64,000 nucleotides of DNA from DAOTTX01 sp034437515 (lineage in GTDB: Bacteria; Chloroflexota; Anaerolineae; Aggregatilineales; Phototrophicaceae): contig DAOTTX010000372.1 in NCBI GenBank assembly GCA_034437515.1, forward strand, positions 62,001 through 126,000. The letters run 5' to 3'. The notes beneath the pieces were generated by a model. That model saw only the letters and a program-made list of their open reading frames with translations. It had not been told where the DNA came from and ran no database searches. Position numbers and translations under genes: made by a program. Positions 47,248 to 55,894 of this stretch are shown here, in pieces (position 1 is the first letter of the stretch; every line of letters begins with the position of its first letter).

Positions 47248-49797
47248 TTACGCCGTGCAGCGCGGTGAGGTTGTGTTTTCTACCAGCCAGGCATCGAAAT
47301 CAGCTTCGCCAGGTGCGGGCACACGATAGGTAAAGAACGTATCACGCGGCTTTTCCCCGGTGATGAGTAGTTCACGCCCTGCCGGGAACCACGCTTTGAG
47401 TGCGATGGCGGCGGCTTCATCCTCTTGATTGTAGAAAAACAGCAGATCGCGCGTCGGGTCTAACGGATAGCGGTTCTCAGGCCCGGTACAGCGGTAGGCG
47501 TCGTTCAGAAAGTCAGGGATACGTTCGATGGCCTGCCGCCCGCCTTGGTCGGCGATGGCATTCGTCCAGTCGATGATGCCTGCTTCTAAGCCGACGATGC
47601 GGTGATCGAGCCAGTGCTGATAACCGACCAGGAAGGCATTGCCGTAATCGCCATCACTGATGGCAAACCCGCGCAACATTTCCCCCGGCAGACTATGTGA
47701 AATCCATGATTGTTTGTACGATGCGACAAAATCATCGAAGTACGTCTCGTAGTTATCCGCATAGGCTAACCCAGCGACCAGCACCACCAACCCGACAGCG
47801 ACCAGACGTCGCAAGGGGCCGCGCAGCGCATCCCAGGCGGTGAGTGCCAGCAACGCCAGCGGGAAGGCCGCCAGCAAATACGCCGGCGGTAGTGAGCCGC
47901 TGGTGCGGGTCGCGCTGGGATTTTCCAGCGGCGCACCAATCGCCAGCGCCGAGGGCAGCAGCATAATAAACAACGCTAACGGGATTAACAGGTAAACCGG
48001 GTCTCGTCGTCGCACAATCAACACCGACCACGCGCCCAGACCGACGATCATCAATATCCCTGTGTACTGATCCATCAGCGGGTAATTGGGTACGCCGTTG
48101 ATCCAGGCCACATCACCCTTCCAGTGATACATCAACAATGCGTTGCGGATGTTGTTTTGCAACTCCGGCAAATTGGACTCGAATGCATCCAACCGCTCGC
48201 CAATCGTCGCATTGCGCTCGAAGCGATTACCCTGGTCGTCGATCACGATGATAACATCATCACCGAGCAAGCGCCCGGCGGTGCGCATCCAGAAGAGTTC
48301 GGGGTAATCCACCGAAAACCGAAACAGCGGAATGAAGATCACGAAAGAGACGGCCACCAGCACGGCGAGATTGCTGGCATAGCGCAGGAACTGCCCACGC
48401 CGCCAGTTGAACAGCATCGCCAAACCGACACCCGCCAGCACCACTAACGGCATCATCCGCACCGCCTGATAGGTGTAAAGGCCAAAGCCCAACACCAGCC
48501 CCGCCAGCAAAAAATCACCGCGTCGGTTATGACGCATCCCCCGGCTGAGCAGGCCGACCAGCAACGCCATCACCAACGGAGTCAACACTATGCGCAAAGC
48601 CAACCGGGTGATTGACACATGCCAATAACTGACCGCGACCAGCAGCGCCAGCGTCAAACCAACCACGTTGCCCAACCGCCGGTTTTTCTCCCCGATGACC
48701 TCACGCCCCATCCACCACAGCGCGGGCAAGGTGACAAGACTCTCGATCACCGCTAGTAACTTGAGTGTGGTGAAATCCATATCCAGGCCGGGGATGCGCG
48801 TCAGCAACGCCATCGCGTACATCTGGAACGGCTCACGTCCGCCATTGTTAGCGAAGAAAATATCACGCTCACCTTCGACCACGCGCTGCGAGTCGAGCAG
48901 CTTCTCAATATGGTCACTGGTCATCTCCGGCGGCACGGCTTCGAGTTGATGCAGCCGGAAATACCCACCAATCAGCATAATGCCGATCAGCGCGACCAGC
49001 CTCCAGTTGAGGCGCGAGCCGCGCAACCAGCCCCCCACACGAGGAAACAGATTATCCGGTTGCCAAGTCACCGGCGCGAAGGTAAAGACGACGAGCATAA
49101 TTGCGATAAGCCAAGCAGCTCCACCCAACGGCTGAAACTCGTTCGGCCCGGTATTGGTTCGTGCCGCAAGGTCAAACCAGGCGATTAAACCGAAGATGAG
49201 CACACCCAACCCCGCCGCGATCCGTGCCGGGTGGATGCGGGTCAGCATCTGCCACCGGAAGTCGTATCGCTCTGGTCTGGCGACCTCGGCCCGATAGGGG
49301 TCGGAGTTGATACCCGTTTCCGTATGATCTTTCCAGCCGAAACGCTGCTCAATCAGGGGCCACATGCGAAAGACTTCCGCGCCGACCCACATCAAGCACG
49401 CCACAATCAGAAAAGGTGCGCCTTCGTTGAGCTGGGATTCCGTGCGGGTGCTGCCCTCGAACAGCCTGTTCATCCCCCACAGCGCCACCATCAACGCGGA
49501 GATATAAAGCATCAAAACCGCCAAGGCACGGTTATCGCGCAGTCGTGTGACCGTCGTCGCCTGCGTCTCTGCTTGCACGTCTGGGGAAAAGCGATTTATA
49601 ACCCGCGATTCAGGCACGGGCGGCGGCTCGGGTGTCACCGGCGTGTAGCCGCTCAACACCCGATAGGTCGCCAATGGGTTGCGGATGAAGCGCCCGAAGA
49701 CCTCCGCCAGCGTCATATCACCGGCGTTATCCGGTTGATCGTACTTATCGTCGTCTTGTTCTTCGGGGTCATCGTAATAAAATGTGTCGTTACCCAT
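47248..49797 (-). CDS. GT-C (GT39-like) membrane glycosyltransferase
   Basis: The protein has 849 residues. The acidic, soluble N-terminus of about 100 residues faces the cytoplasm; about 13 hydrophobic segments follow. The first outside loop carries AVPPEMTSDHIEKLLDSQ with candidate catalytic acids, as in GT39/ArnT-like enzymes, and NNGGREPFQMY follows. A soluble C-terminal part of about 150 residues includes YQHWLDHRIVGLEAGII. The start overlaps the methyltransferase stop by eight bases. It is probably a transferase that takes sugar from a polyprenyl phosphate; acceptor unknown. Confidence 0.72.
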   Translation of the reverse strand: MGNDTFYYDDPEEQDDDKYDQPDNAGDMTLAEVFGRFIRNPLATYRVLSGYTPVTPEPPPVPESRVINRFSPDVQAETQATTVTRLRDNRALAVLMLYISALMVALWGMNRLFEGSTRTESQLNEGAPFLIVACLMWVGAEVFRMWPLIEQRFGWKDHTETGINSDPYRAEVARPERYDFRWQMLTRIHPARIAAGLGVLIFGLIAWFDLAARTNTGPNEFQPLGGAAWLIAIMLVVFTFAPVTWQPDNLFPRVGGWLRGSRLNWRLVALIGIMLIGGYFRLHQLEAVPPEMTSDHIEKLLDSQRVVEGERDIFFANNGGREPFQMYAMALLTRIPGLDMDFTTLKLLAVIESLVTLPALWWMGREVIGEKNRRLGNVVGLTLALLVAVSYWHVSITRLALRIVLTPLVMALLVGLLSRGMRHNRRGDFLLAGLVLGFGLYTYQAVRMMPLVVLAGVGLAMLFNWRRGQFLRYASNLAVLVAVSFVIFIPLFRFSVDYPELFWMRTAGRLLGDDVIIVIDDQGNRFERNATIGERLDAFESNLPELQNNIRNALLMYHWKGDVAWINGVPNYPLMDQYTGILMIVGLGAWSVLIVRRRDPVYLLIPLALFIMLLPSALAIGAPLENPSATRTSGSLPPAYLLAAFPLALLALTAWDALRGPLRRLVAVGLVVLVAGLAYADNYETYFDDFVASYKQSWISHSLPGEMLRGFAISDGDYGNAFLVGYQHWLDHRIVGLEAGIIDWTNAIADQGGRQAIERIPDFLNDAYRCTGPENRYPLDPTRDLLFFYNQEDEAAAIALKAWFPAGRELLITGEKPRDTFFTYRVPAPGEADFDAWLVENTTSPRCTA

Positions 49798-50671
49798 ATG
49801 GTTTGCGACCTTTTACGCATAAATTCACGGTCGAGCGCCCGACCGGTTCACTCATCGTATTTAAGCGATCTACCCAGTTGAACACCTTCAGCCCTAGATT
49901 GATCGGATTCAGCAGCCGACCATCGTTTTCATCAAATGTGGTGCGATCCGCAGCCCTTGCCATCGAGTCAGGCAACGCGCCCGATTCTAATAGCGGCTTA
50001 CCGAGACCGTAGACCAGATTATGGATGAACGGAAAGCTGTAATGCGTGAAGGCGCGTTCGTCCTCAATTTCAAACTTCGCCGTCGTCACCGCGTCGTGCA
50101 GTTCTCGGCGGTTGTATAGCCGCACATGGTTGGCCCAGATGCCCGCCAGCGGCCCGTATTGGATGTGCCGGTTAAACAGCGTTTCCAGCGTCTTGTTGAT
50201 TGGATCCCACAAAAACGGATAATTGGCGTTGGGCACGGTGATCGCCACCATACCGCCCGGCTTTAACACACGATAGGCTTCCCGCAGTGCGCCGACATCG
50301 TCGTCGAGATGCTCTAACACCTCGGACATGACGACAGCGTCAAATGTCGCATCTGGGAACGGCATATCGTAGATGCTGGCATGGTAAAGATGCACATCCG
50401 GCAGATGACCGACATGGTGCCCTGCCTTTTGCAGCACTTCCCAATCAAGGTCAGCACCGACCAGCGCACAGTCGCTCACATAACGGAACATATTCAGGTA
50501 AAAACCACGCCCACAGGGGAAATCCAGAATGACATTGTTCGGTTGTGGGTCTACCCACTCAAAGATCGTATGCACTCGACGCTTGAAGGCCATGTCCGCC
50601 TCATTGCGCGTCATGTGTTCAATCACCGCTGCATCAACCACGAACCGCGTACTCCTTGAAAATCGACTCAT
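49790..50671 (-). CDS. SAM-dependent methyltransferase (class I)
   Basis: The 293-residue cytosolic protein has a Rossmann methyltransferase core: motif I VILDFPCGRGFYLNMF (47-62; the usual E/DxGxGxG is changed to DFPCGRG), the acidic GADLDW, YDMPFPDATFDAVVMSEVLEHL, and the LKPGGMVAITVPN segment. This matches Methyltransf_11-type enzymes that act on small molecules or glycan intermediates. It overlaps the GT4 gene by 38 bases upstream and the GT-C gene by eight bases downstream, so it is tightly coupled to glycan genes. Its substrate may be a lipid-linked sugar or a polyprenyl intermediate; this is inference. Confidence 0.83.
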   Translation of the reverse strand: MSRFSRSTRFVVDAAVIEHMTRNEADMAFKRRVHTIFEWVDPQPNNVILDFPCGRGFYLNMFRYVSDCALVGADLDWEVLQKAGHHVGHLPDVHLYHASIYDMPFPDATFDAVVMSEVLEHLDDDVGALREAYRVLKPGGMVAITVPNANYPFLWDPINKTLETLFNRHIQYGPLAGIWANHVRLYNRRELHDAVTTAKFEIEDERAFTHYSFPFIHNLVYGLGKPLLESGALPDSMARAADRTTFDENDGRLLNPINLGLKVFNWVDRLNTMSEPVGRSTVNLCVKGRKPYG

Positions 50672-51794
50672 AACGATCTACTGTTTCTTTGAACGAGAAG
50701 TGATTTTCGACTTCCGCCCGGCTGCGCTTATACTGGTCGGGGTCGTCCAGAATCTTGGCGATGGTTTCGCCCATGTGCTGCACGTTACGTGGTTCCATCA
50801 ACGCCCCCATACCAGTCGCGTTGACCGGCACCCGACCACCGGGTGTGTTCGCCATCGCAACCGGCGTCCCACTAAGCATCGCTTCGACCTGTACCAGCGC
50901 GAAACATTCGGTATCGCTGGTCAGCGCCAGCACATCACAGGCAGCGTAGAAGTTCGCCATTTCCTGCATGTCCTCGATCATTCCCAGGAAGATCAGTTGA
51001 TCTTTGTATTGTCGGACGATGGGCTGATAAAGCTCCCAGGTATTTTCATACGGAATGTCATATTGCCCGGCGAACACGATCCGCGCATCAGGATGAGACT
51101 TGTTGATCGTATCCAACGCCTTGATAAGCAGATCAGGCCGCTTTTCCTGCACGAAACGCCCGGCGTAGCCGATCACCGGCCCACCGTTGCGTGACCACTG
51201 CGCTTTGAGTTCGGCGGCGCGTGCCATGTCCGGCTCCGGCATCGTAATCGGCGGGTGGATGACCTTCACTTTGTCACGAAATGGCTGTAAGTAGTACGAA
51301 TGGTTGGCGTAATCCGCCGTGTAACCGACGATCAAGGGTGCGTGCTTGGCAATGTAGCGATATATCATAAACATGCCACCCTGAATAATTCGGTTGACCC
51401 ACCCTTCCGGCAAGATCAAATCACCATGATGCGTCGGGATGACGTGCTTGCCGTGCAACCGACCTACCCAGGAAAGAAAACCCGCTTCCGGCGTCGGTGT
51501 ATGCACGCTGACCACGTCATGCTGCTTGATGAGTTTGTTGGCGACGAACGGATACATCGGCATCACCATCCCCCGGCTGATCGGGATCGGCGGTGCCCAC
51601 ACACGCACCACCCGCACCCCGTTGACCACTTCCTCCGGTTTGAGCTGCGGTTGGTGCCGTGCGACGAGGATGGTGACCTCGTGCCCACGCCGTACCAGTT
51701 CTTCGCTGACCCGCTGCATGTAGATCGGCACACCGGTGCGGTGCGGCAGATAATACAACCAGCAGATCAAAATTTTCACTTTATCGGGTGCCAT
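50634..51794 (-). CDS. Glycosyltransferase family 4 (GT-B fold)
   Basis: The 386-residue cytosolic or membrane-associated enzyme adds sugar from a nucleotide donor. The N-terminal acceptor domain has TGVPIYMQRVSEELVRRGHE; the donor domain has GYAGRFVQEKRPDLLIKALD, and the E-x7-E motif appears as TECFALVQVEAML. These are the standard GT4 marks. It starts six bases after the flippase-like gene and overlaps the methyltransferase gene by 38 bases. It probably adds the first or second sugar to a lipid carrier that the other proteins of the locus use. Confidence 0.9.
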   Translation of the reverse strand: MAPDKVKILICWLYYLPHRTGVPIYMQRVSEELVRRGHEVTILVARHQPQLKPEEVVNGVRVVRVWAPPIPISRGMVMPMYPFVANKLIKQHDVVSVHTPTPEAGFLSWVGRLHGKHVIPTHHGDLILPEGWVNRIIQGGMFMIYRYIAKHAPLIVGYTADYANHSYYLQPFRDKVKVIHPPITMPEPDMARAAELKAQWSRNGGPVIGYAGRFVQEKRPDLLIKALDTINKSHPDARIVFAGQYDIPYENTWELYQPIVRQYKDQLIFLGMIEDMQEMANFYAACDVLALTSDTECFALVQVEAMLSGTPVAMANTPGGRVPVNATGMGALMEPRNVQHMGETIAKILDDPDQYKRSRAEVENHFSFKETVDRYESIFKEYAVRG

Positions 51795-51800
51795 AAGTCC

Positions 51801-52910
51801 CTACTCATTTGATTCGATTAAGCGTCCTTGCTCGTTCTGACGAGATATTTCTTCCACACCTTCGGAGAGTTGGTCAAGGGTGATCCCTTCGGAGATAAAC
51901 CCAACAATCCCGGTGACTGTATGCACAAACACGTTGACGGCATGGACGGTCACCGCAAAGGCGAAGACGGTTTCAAACGAACTGCCGTAGCTGAACGCTT
52001 CCAACGCCAAAATAATCGACCCCTCGTAAACACCTATGTTCCCTACCGTCGCCGGGACTGCAATCGCCAGCGCCGCCGCCGCGATGTATAAACAGGTCGC
52101 CGCGAGGCGGGGCGCATCATAAAATGTATACATCAGCACGTAACCCGCCGCAATGGAAAAGCACCAACTGATCGCCGTCCATGCGAGTGCCATGACGAGC
52201 GTGTCAAGCCTTGCCAGCGGCAGCAGACCGTCAAGAAAGTGGTCGAGCAGGTCGTGCAGGTTCCACTTTTGCAGAAATACACTGCGCTCGGTGAACAACC
52301 GCAGCAACCAGTGTGCCCAACCCCGCTTGCGGGAAAGCAGCACCAGCACCAGAAAGCCCCAAAATCCGACCACGCCAAAGAACAACCCGGCAGATTGCAG
52401 ACGTCCCGGCACCGGCCCCGCCGCCAGCGCAAACGCGACCATCAACACCACCGCCAGCAGATCAAGCAGGCGCTCCACCACGATAGTACCGGCGGATTTC
52501 AACACCGGCACGGGTGGCTCCGCACGCGAGGCCAGAAACACCCGTGCGACTTCACCAATGCGCAGCGGCAGCACACCGTTGACCAGATAGGCGACGTTCA
52601 TAATGTGGAAAGCACGCCAGGGCGAAAGCCCCCCGCTCAGGAGCAAGCGCCAGCGCAATCCGCGTGTGACCAGACCGGCGACCAGCAGCAGCACACAGGG
52701 CACCACATAAATAAAATGCGCATCATTCAGCGCATCATCAACCGCGCTGAGGTCAAGTTCGGAGATAATAAACCCGACCGCCAACAGACTGACCGCCGCG
52801 CCCATAAGACCCACGCGCCAATATTTGAGCAGCTTCAAGCGTGTTTCCTTAATGCCTACATCCAATAGAGAAAGCACGCCCACCGGCGCACTTCTCTTTA
52901 TTGTATACAC
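51801..52910 (-). CDS. Lysylphosphatidylglycerol synthase transmembrane-region (UPF0104) protein
   Basis: The 369-residue integral membrane protein has about eight hydrophobic segments of the UPF0104/LPG-synthase TM type, including GLRWRLLLSGGLSPWRAFHI, NGVLPLRIGEVARVFLA and the ERLLDLLAVV motif. Members move or bind lipids or lipid-linked sugars without an attached synthase domain. The longest start is a GTG at 52910; a TTG at 52838 has AAGGAA six bases upstream and fits the family N-terminus better. It is the first gene of the minus-strand glycan operon, divergent from ffh, and its promoter must lie in 52911-53010. Confidence 0.82.
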   Translation of the reverse strand: MYTIKRSAPVGVLSLLDVGIKETRLKLLKYWRVGLMGAAVSLLAVGFIISELDLSAVDDALNDAHFIYVVPCVLLLVAGLVTRGLRWRLLLSGGLSPWRAFHIMNVAYLVNGVLPLRIGEVARVFLASRAEPPVPVLKSAGTIVVERLLDLLAVVLMVAFALAAGPVPGRLQSAGLFFGVVGFWGFLVLVLLSRKRGWAHWLLRLFTERSVFLQKWNLHDLLDHFLDGLLPLARLDTLVMALAWTAISWCFSIAAGYVLMYTFYDAPRLAATCLYIAAAALAIAVPATVGNIGVYEGSIILALEAFSYGSSFETVFAFAVTVHAVNVFVHTVTGIVGFISEGITLDQLSEGVEEISRQNEQGRLIESNE

Positions 52911-53017
52911 GAGTACGACAAAAATGGCTCAACTTTTGTTAGAAGATGCTATCACCCGTAAGAATCACAATAGAATCCGCGTGCGTACCGTAAATGCCTC
53001 AATGGTCGCACGACACC

Positions 53018-53046
53018 TTGACGACAGACCGCCGCTCCACTACAAT
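53018..53046 (+). promoter_or_regulatory. Promoter of ffh
   Basis: TTGACG (53018-53023) and TACAAT (53041-53046) are separated by 17 bases. Predicted start is near 53053. The leader of about 32 bases contains most of an inverted repeat TTAGGTT (53049-53055) / AACCTAA (53075-53081) ending four bases before the ffh ATG; no clear Shine-Dalgarno site is present. Confidence 0.75.
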
Positions 53047-53084
53047 TTTTAGGTTAAATTACCAGAGTAGGTCAAACCTAACTT

Positions 53085-54428
53085 ATGTTTGAAAGTCTAA
53101 GTCAACGTCTTCAGAATACCTTTGACGCGCTGGGGCGTTCCGGCAAGCTGACGGAAGCTGACGTCAAGCAAGCCATGCGCGATGTGCGAATGGCGCTGCT
53201 GGAAGCCGATGTCGCCCTGCCGGTCGTCAAAGACTTCGTAAGCCGGGTCAAAGAACGTGCTATCGGTGCTGAGGTAGCGCGGGCACTTAAACCGGGTCAG
53301 CAGATTGTCAAGATCGTCCATGAAGAACTCGTCGATACCCTCGGCGAACCGGGCCGGTTGAGCTTTTCCGGCAGCATGAAACCCCATGTGATTATGCTGG
53401 TCGGCTTGCAGGGTTCCGGTAAAACGACGACGGCATCCAAACTTGCCATCTATCTGCGCAAAGAGGGACGCACGCCGTTTCTGATCGCCGCCGACACCTA
53501 CCGTCCGGCTGCTGTCGATCAGTTGGTGACCCTCGCCAAACAGATCAACGTGGGCTATCACGAAGAAGGCACGAGCGCCAAACCGGTGGACATCGCCGTG
53601 CGCGGCGTGAAAGCGGCGAAGGAAGCCGGCGCGGATGTCGTTATTCTCGACACGGCGGGTCGCTTGCAGATCGACTCGACACTGATGGACGAACTTAAAC
53701 AGATCAAACAGCGCACCAAACCAGCGGAAATTCTGCTTGTCGCCGACGCGATGACCGGGCAGGAGGCGGTGAACATCGCCGAAGGGTTTAACACTGATGT
53801 CGGCATCAGCGGCCTCGTGCTGACGAAGGTCGATGGTGATGCGCGTGGTGGGGCGGCGATCTCAATGCGGGCCGTCGCTGATGTACCGATCAAGTTTCTC
53901 GGTACCAGCGAGAAGATGGACGGCTTCGAGGTCTTCCACCCGGATCGTCTGGTAGACCGCATCCTCGGCATGGGCGACATGATGACGCTCATCGAGCAGG
54001 CCGAACAGACCTACACCGAGAAAGAGGCCGAAGAACTTCAGCGCAAAATGATGAAGAATCAGTTCACGCTGCAAGACTTCCTCGACCAGCTTCAGAAGAT
54101 CCAGAAGATGGGGTCATTCGGGAAGATTCTCGGTATGGTCCCCGGCATGAATAAGATGAAAACGCAGGGTCTCATCAACGATGAAGATATCGAAAAACGC
54201 ATCAAGCGCGTGGAAGCAATCATCAATTCGATGACACTCGATGAGCGTGACCAGCCGAAAAAACTCAACGCCAGCCGTAAGAAACGCATCGCGGCAGGCA
54301 GCGGCGTGGAAGTGCGTGATGTTAACGATCTGCTCAAGCAATTCCGCCAGATGCAAAAGATGATGAACCAGATTCGTAAGGGTAAAATGCCGAATATTCC
54401 CGGTATGCCCTCGAATTTCTTGAATTAA
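53085..54428 (+). CDS. ffh: Signal recognition particle protein Ffh
   Basis: The 447-residue GTPase recognises signal sequences of nascent membrane and secreted proteins together with 4.5S RNA. The N domain is helical (RLQNTFDALGRSGKLTEADV), the G domain begins GLQGSGKTT (107-115) with DTAGRLQ and TKVDGDARGG, and the Met-rich M domain covers the end (KMGSFGKILGMVPGMNK, FRQMQKMMNQIRKGKMP). It starts the plus-strand set followed by rpsP, khpA and rimM, a common order. A strong terminator follows the stop. Confidence 0.97.
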   Translation: MFESLSQRLQNTFDALGRSGKLTEADVKQAMRDVRMALLEADVALPVVKDFVSRVKERAIGAEVARALKPGQQIVKIVHEELVDTLGEPGRLSFSGSMKPHVIMLVGLQGSGKTTTASKLAIYLRKEGRTPFLIAADTYRPAAVDQLVTLAKQINVGYHEEGTSAKPVDIAVRGVKAAKEAGADVVILDTAGRLQIDSTLMDELKQIKQRTKPAEILLVADAMTGQEAVNIAEGFNTDVGISGLVLTKVDGDARGGAAISMRAVADVPIKFLGTSEKMDGFEVFHPDRLVDRILGMGDMMTLIEQAEQTYTEKEAEELQRKMMKNQFTLQDFLDQLQKIQKMGSFGKILGMVPGMNKMKTQGLINDEDIEKRIKRVEAIINSMTLDERDQPKKLNASRKKRIAAGSGVEVRDVNDLLKQFRQMQKMMNQIRKGKMPNIPGMPSNFLN

Positions 54429-54459
54429 GCGTCTATAACAGGCGCAGCACGACTATTCC

Positions 54460-54486
54460 GAGGCGACAGTGGTCGCCTCTCGTTTT
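54460..54486 (+). terminator. Terminator-like hairpin between ffh and rpsP
   Basis: GAGGCGAC (54460-54467) and GTCGCCTC (54472-54479) form a perfect 8-bp stem with a 4-base loop, followed by TCGTTTT. It can end part of the ffh transcript; some read-through would feed rpsP, for which I see no separate strong promoter. Confidence 0.75.
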
Positions 54487-54521
54487 GAATGAAACCAATC
54501 AAACATGAGGAGCAACACCCA

Positions 54522-54950
54522 ATGGTTCGTATTCGTTTCGCTCGTATCGGCCTGAAGAACCAACCGCTTTACCGCATTGTCGTCACCGACAAGCGCAAAG
54601 CACGCAATGGTAAATACATTGAGATTATCGGGAATCATAACCCGCGCACCCGCCCGGTGACTGACGTCATCGACGAGGAACGTGCGCTCTACTGGCTCAG
54701 CGTCGGCGCACAGCCCAGTGAAGCCGTCGAGAGTGTGATGCGCCGCACCGGCACCACAGAACGCTTCCAGCGCCTACGCGCCGGTGAAAACATGGAAGAC
54801 CTGGTCGCGGAAGCAAAAGCCGCCGCCGAAGAAGCCGAGCCGATCTCACCGCGCACGACCTACCCTGCTCCGGCACATGGTGAAGGCAAGGGGCCACGCG
54901 CCAAAGAACGTGCCGCCGCCGAAGCTGAAACCAGCACCGAAGAAGCCTAA
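54522..54950 (+). CDS. rpsP: 30S ribosomal protein S16 with long C-terminal tail
   Basis: The 142-residue protein starts with the family sequence MVRIRFARIGLKNQPLYRIV and keeps the IEIIGNHNPRT and ALYWLSVGAQPSEAVESVMRR segments. The ATG at 54522 has GAGGAG upstream; an earlier in-frame ATG at 54489 does not. S16 is normally 80-90 residues; here about 50 Ala/Glu/Pro-rich residues follow, probably disordered. It assembles early into the small subunit. khpA follows after five bases. Confidence 0.95.
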   Translation: MVRIRFARIGLKNQPLYRIVVTDKRKARNGKYIEIIGNHNPRTRPVTDVIDEERALYWLSVGAQPSEAVESVMRRTGTTERFQRLRAGENMEDLVAEAKAAAEEAEPISPRTTYPAPAHGEGKGPRAKERAAAEAETSTEEA

Positions 54951-54955
54951 AGACG

Positions 54956-55186
54956 ATGGAACGCGACCTGATTGAGTACATCGCCAAGAATCTGGTCAAC
55001 GATCCAGATCAAGTGAAGGTTGAACTCAAAGAACACGGTTCGGCGACCGACATTCAGTTGAACGTCGCCCAAAAGGACATGGGGCGCGTTATCGGCCGGC
55101 AGGGGCGCGTTGCCAACGCGATGCGCTCACTGCTGCGCGTCATCGGCAACCAACAACAAAAACGTATCAATCTAGATATTGACTGA
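54956..55186 (+). CDS. khpA: KH-domain RNA-binding protein KhpA
   Basis: The 76-residue single KH domain has the RNA-contact loop GRQG (47-50) within DMGRVIGRQGRVANAMRSLL. Its size and place between rpsP and rimM are typical. KhpA proteins bind small and messenger RNAs, often together with KhpB, which is not in the window. It is cotranscribed with rpsP and rimM. Confidence 0.93.
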   Translation: MERDLIEYIAKNLVNDPDQVKVELKEHGSATDIQLNVAQKDMGRVIGRQGRVANAMRSLLRVIGNQQQKRINLDID

Positions 55187-55222
55187 GATGCGGGGCATGG
55201 TCAACCGTGCCCCTGAACTTAC

Positions 55223-55762
55223 ATGACACAAAAAGAAACACCTAAATATCTTATCGTCGGTGAAGTGCTGCGCCCACACGGGATACGCGGCGAACTGCGC
55301 GTACGCCTGCTGACCGATTACCCCGAACGCATCACCAAACTGAATAAAATCTACCTCGGTGTTGGGCCAGAAAGTCGTAAAATCAGCCAGCACGAAGTTG
55401 AGCAGATGCGGATGAATAAAGACTATGGCTTGCTCAAGCTCAAAGGGATTAAAGATCGCAGCCAGGCTGATGTGCTGCGTGATCTTTATGTGATGGTAGG
55501 GATTGAGGACGCCGTACCGTTAGAGGATGATGAGATTTATCTGTTCCAGTTAATCGGTATGCGCGTCGAACTCGAAGACGGCAGCGAACTAGGCATCGTC
55601 AAGGACGTTATCGAAACCGGTGCTAACGATGTTTACATCGTAGACAGTCCCCAACACGGCGAAGTGCTGATCCCGATTACACCCGAAACCCTGCTCGAAA
55701 CTGACGATGAAAACACTTTTATGCGCGTTAAACTCCCCGATGGTCTACTGCCGGACGCCTGA
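55223..55762 (+). CDS. rimM: 16S rRNA processing protein RimM
   Basis: The 179-residue protein helps mature the 30S head by binding S19. The N-terminal RimM domain has the GEVLRPHGIRGELRVRLLTDYPER motif in pieces, and the C-terminal PRC-barrel domain ends with VLIPITPETLLETD. It follows khpA after 36 bases. trmD, the usual next gene, is absent here; dprA with its own promoter follows instead. Confidence 0.94.
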   Translation: MTQKETPKYLIVGEVLRPHGIRGELRVRLLTDYPERITKLNKIYLGVGPESRKISQHEVEQMRMNKDYGLLKLKGIKDRSQADVLRDLYVMVGIEDAVPLEDDEIYLFQLIGMRVELEDGSELGIVKDVIETGANDVYIVDSPQHGEVLIPITPETLLETDDENTFMRVKLPDGLLPDA

Positions 55763-55825
55763 TTCCTACAAGTGATTCTGATACATCAACATCTGACCGT
55801 TACGTTAAATTCAGATGTTCTAAAC

Positions 55826-55855
55826 TTGACAATTGTTTTATGACGTTGTTATGCT
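55826..55855 (+). promoter_or_regulatory. Promoter of dprA
   Basis: A perfect -35 TTGACA (55826-55831) is followed after 18 bases by TATGCT (55850-55855). The predicted start near 55862 gives a leader of about 30 bases before the TTG start of dprA at 55895. Confidence 0.55.
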
Positions 55856-55894
55856 GGCATCTGTAATCCGGTATCCATTTGAGATGCATCTTCC

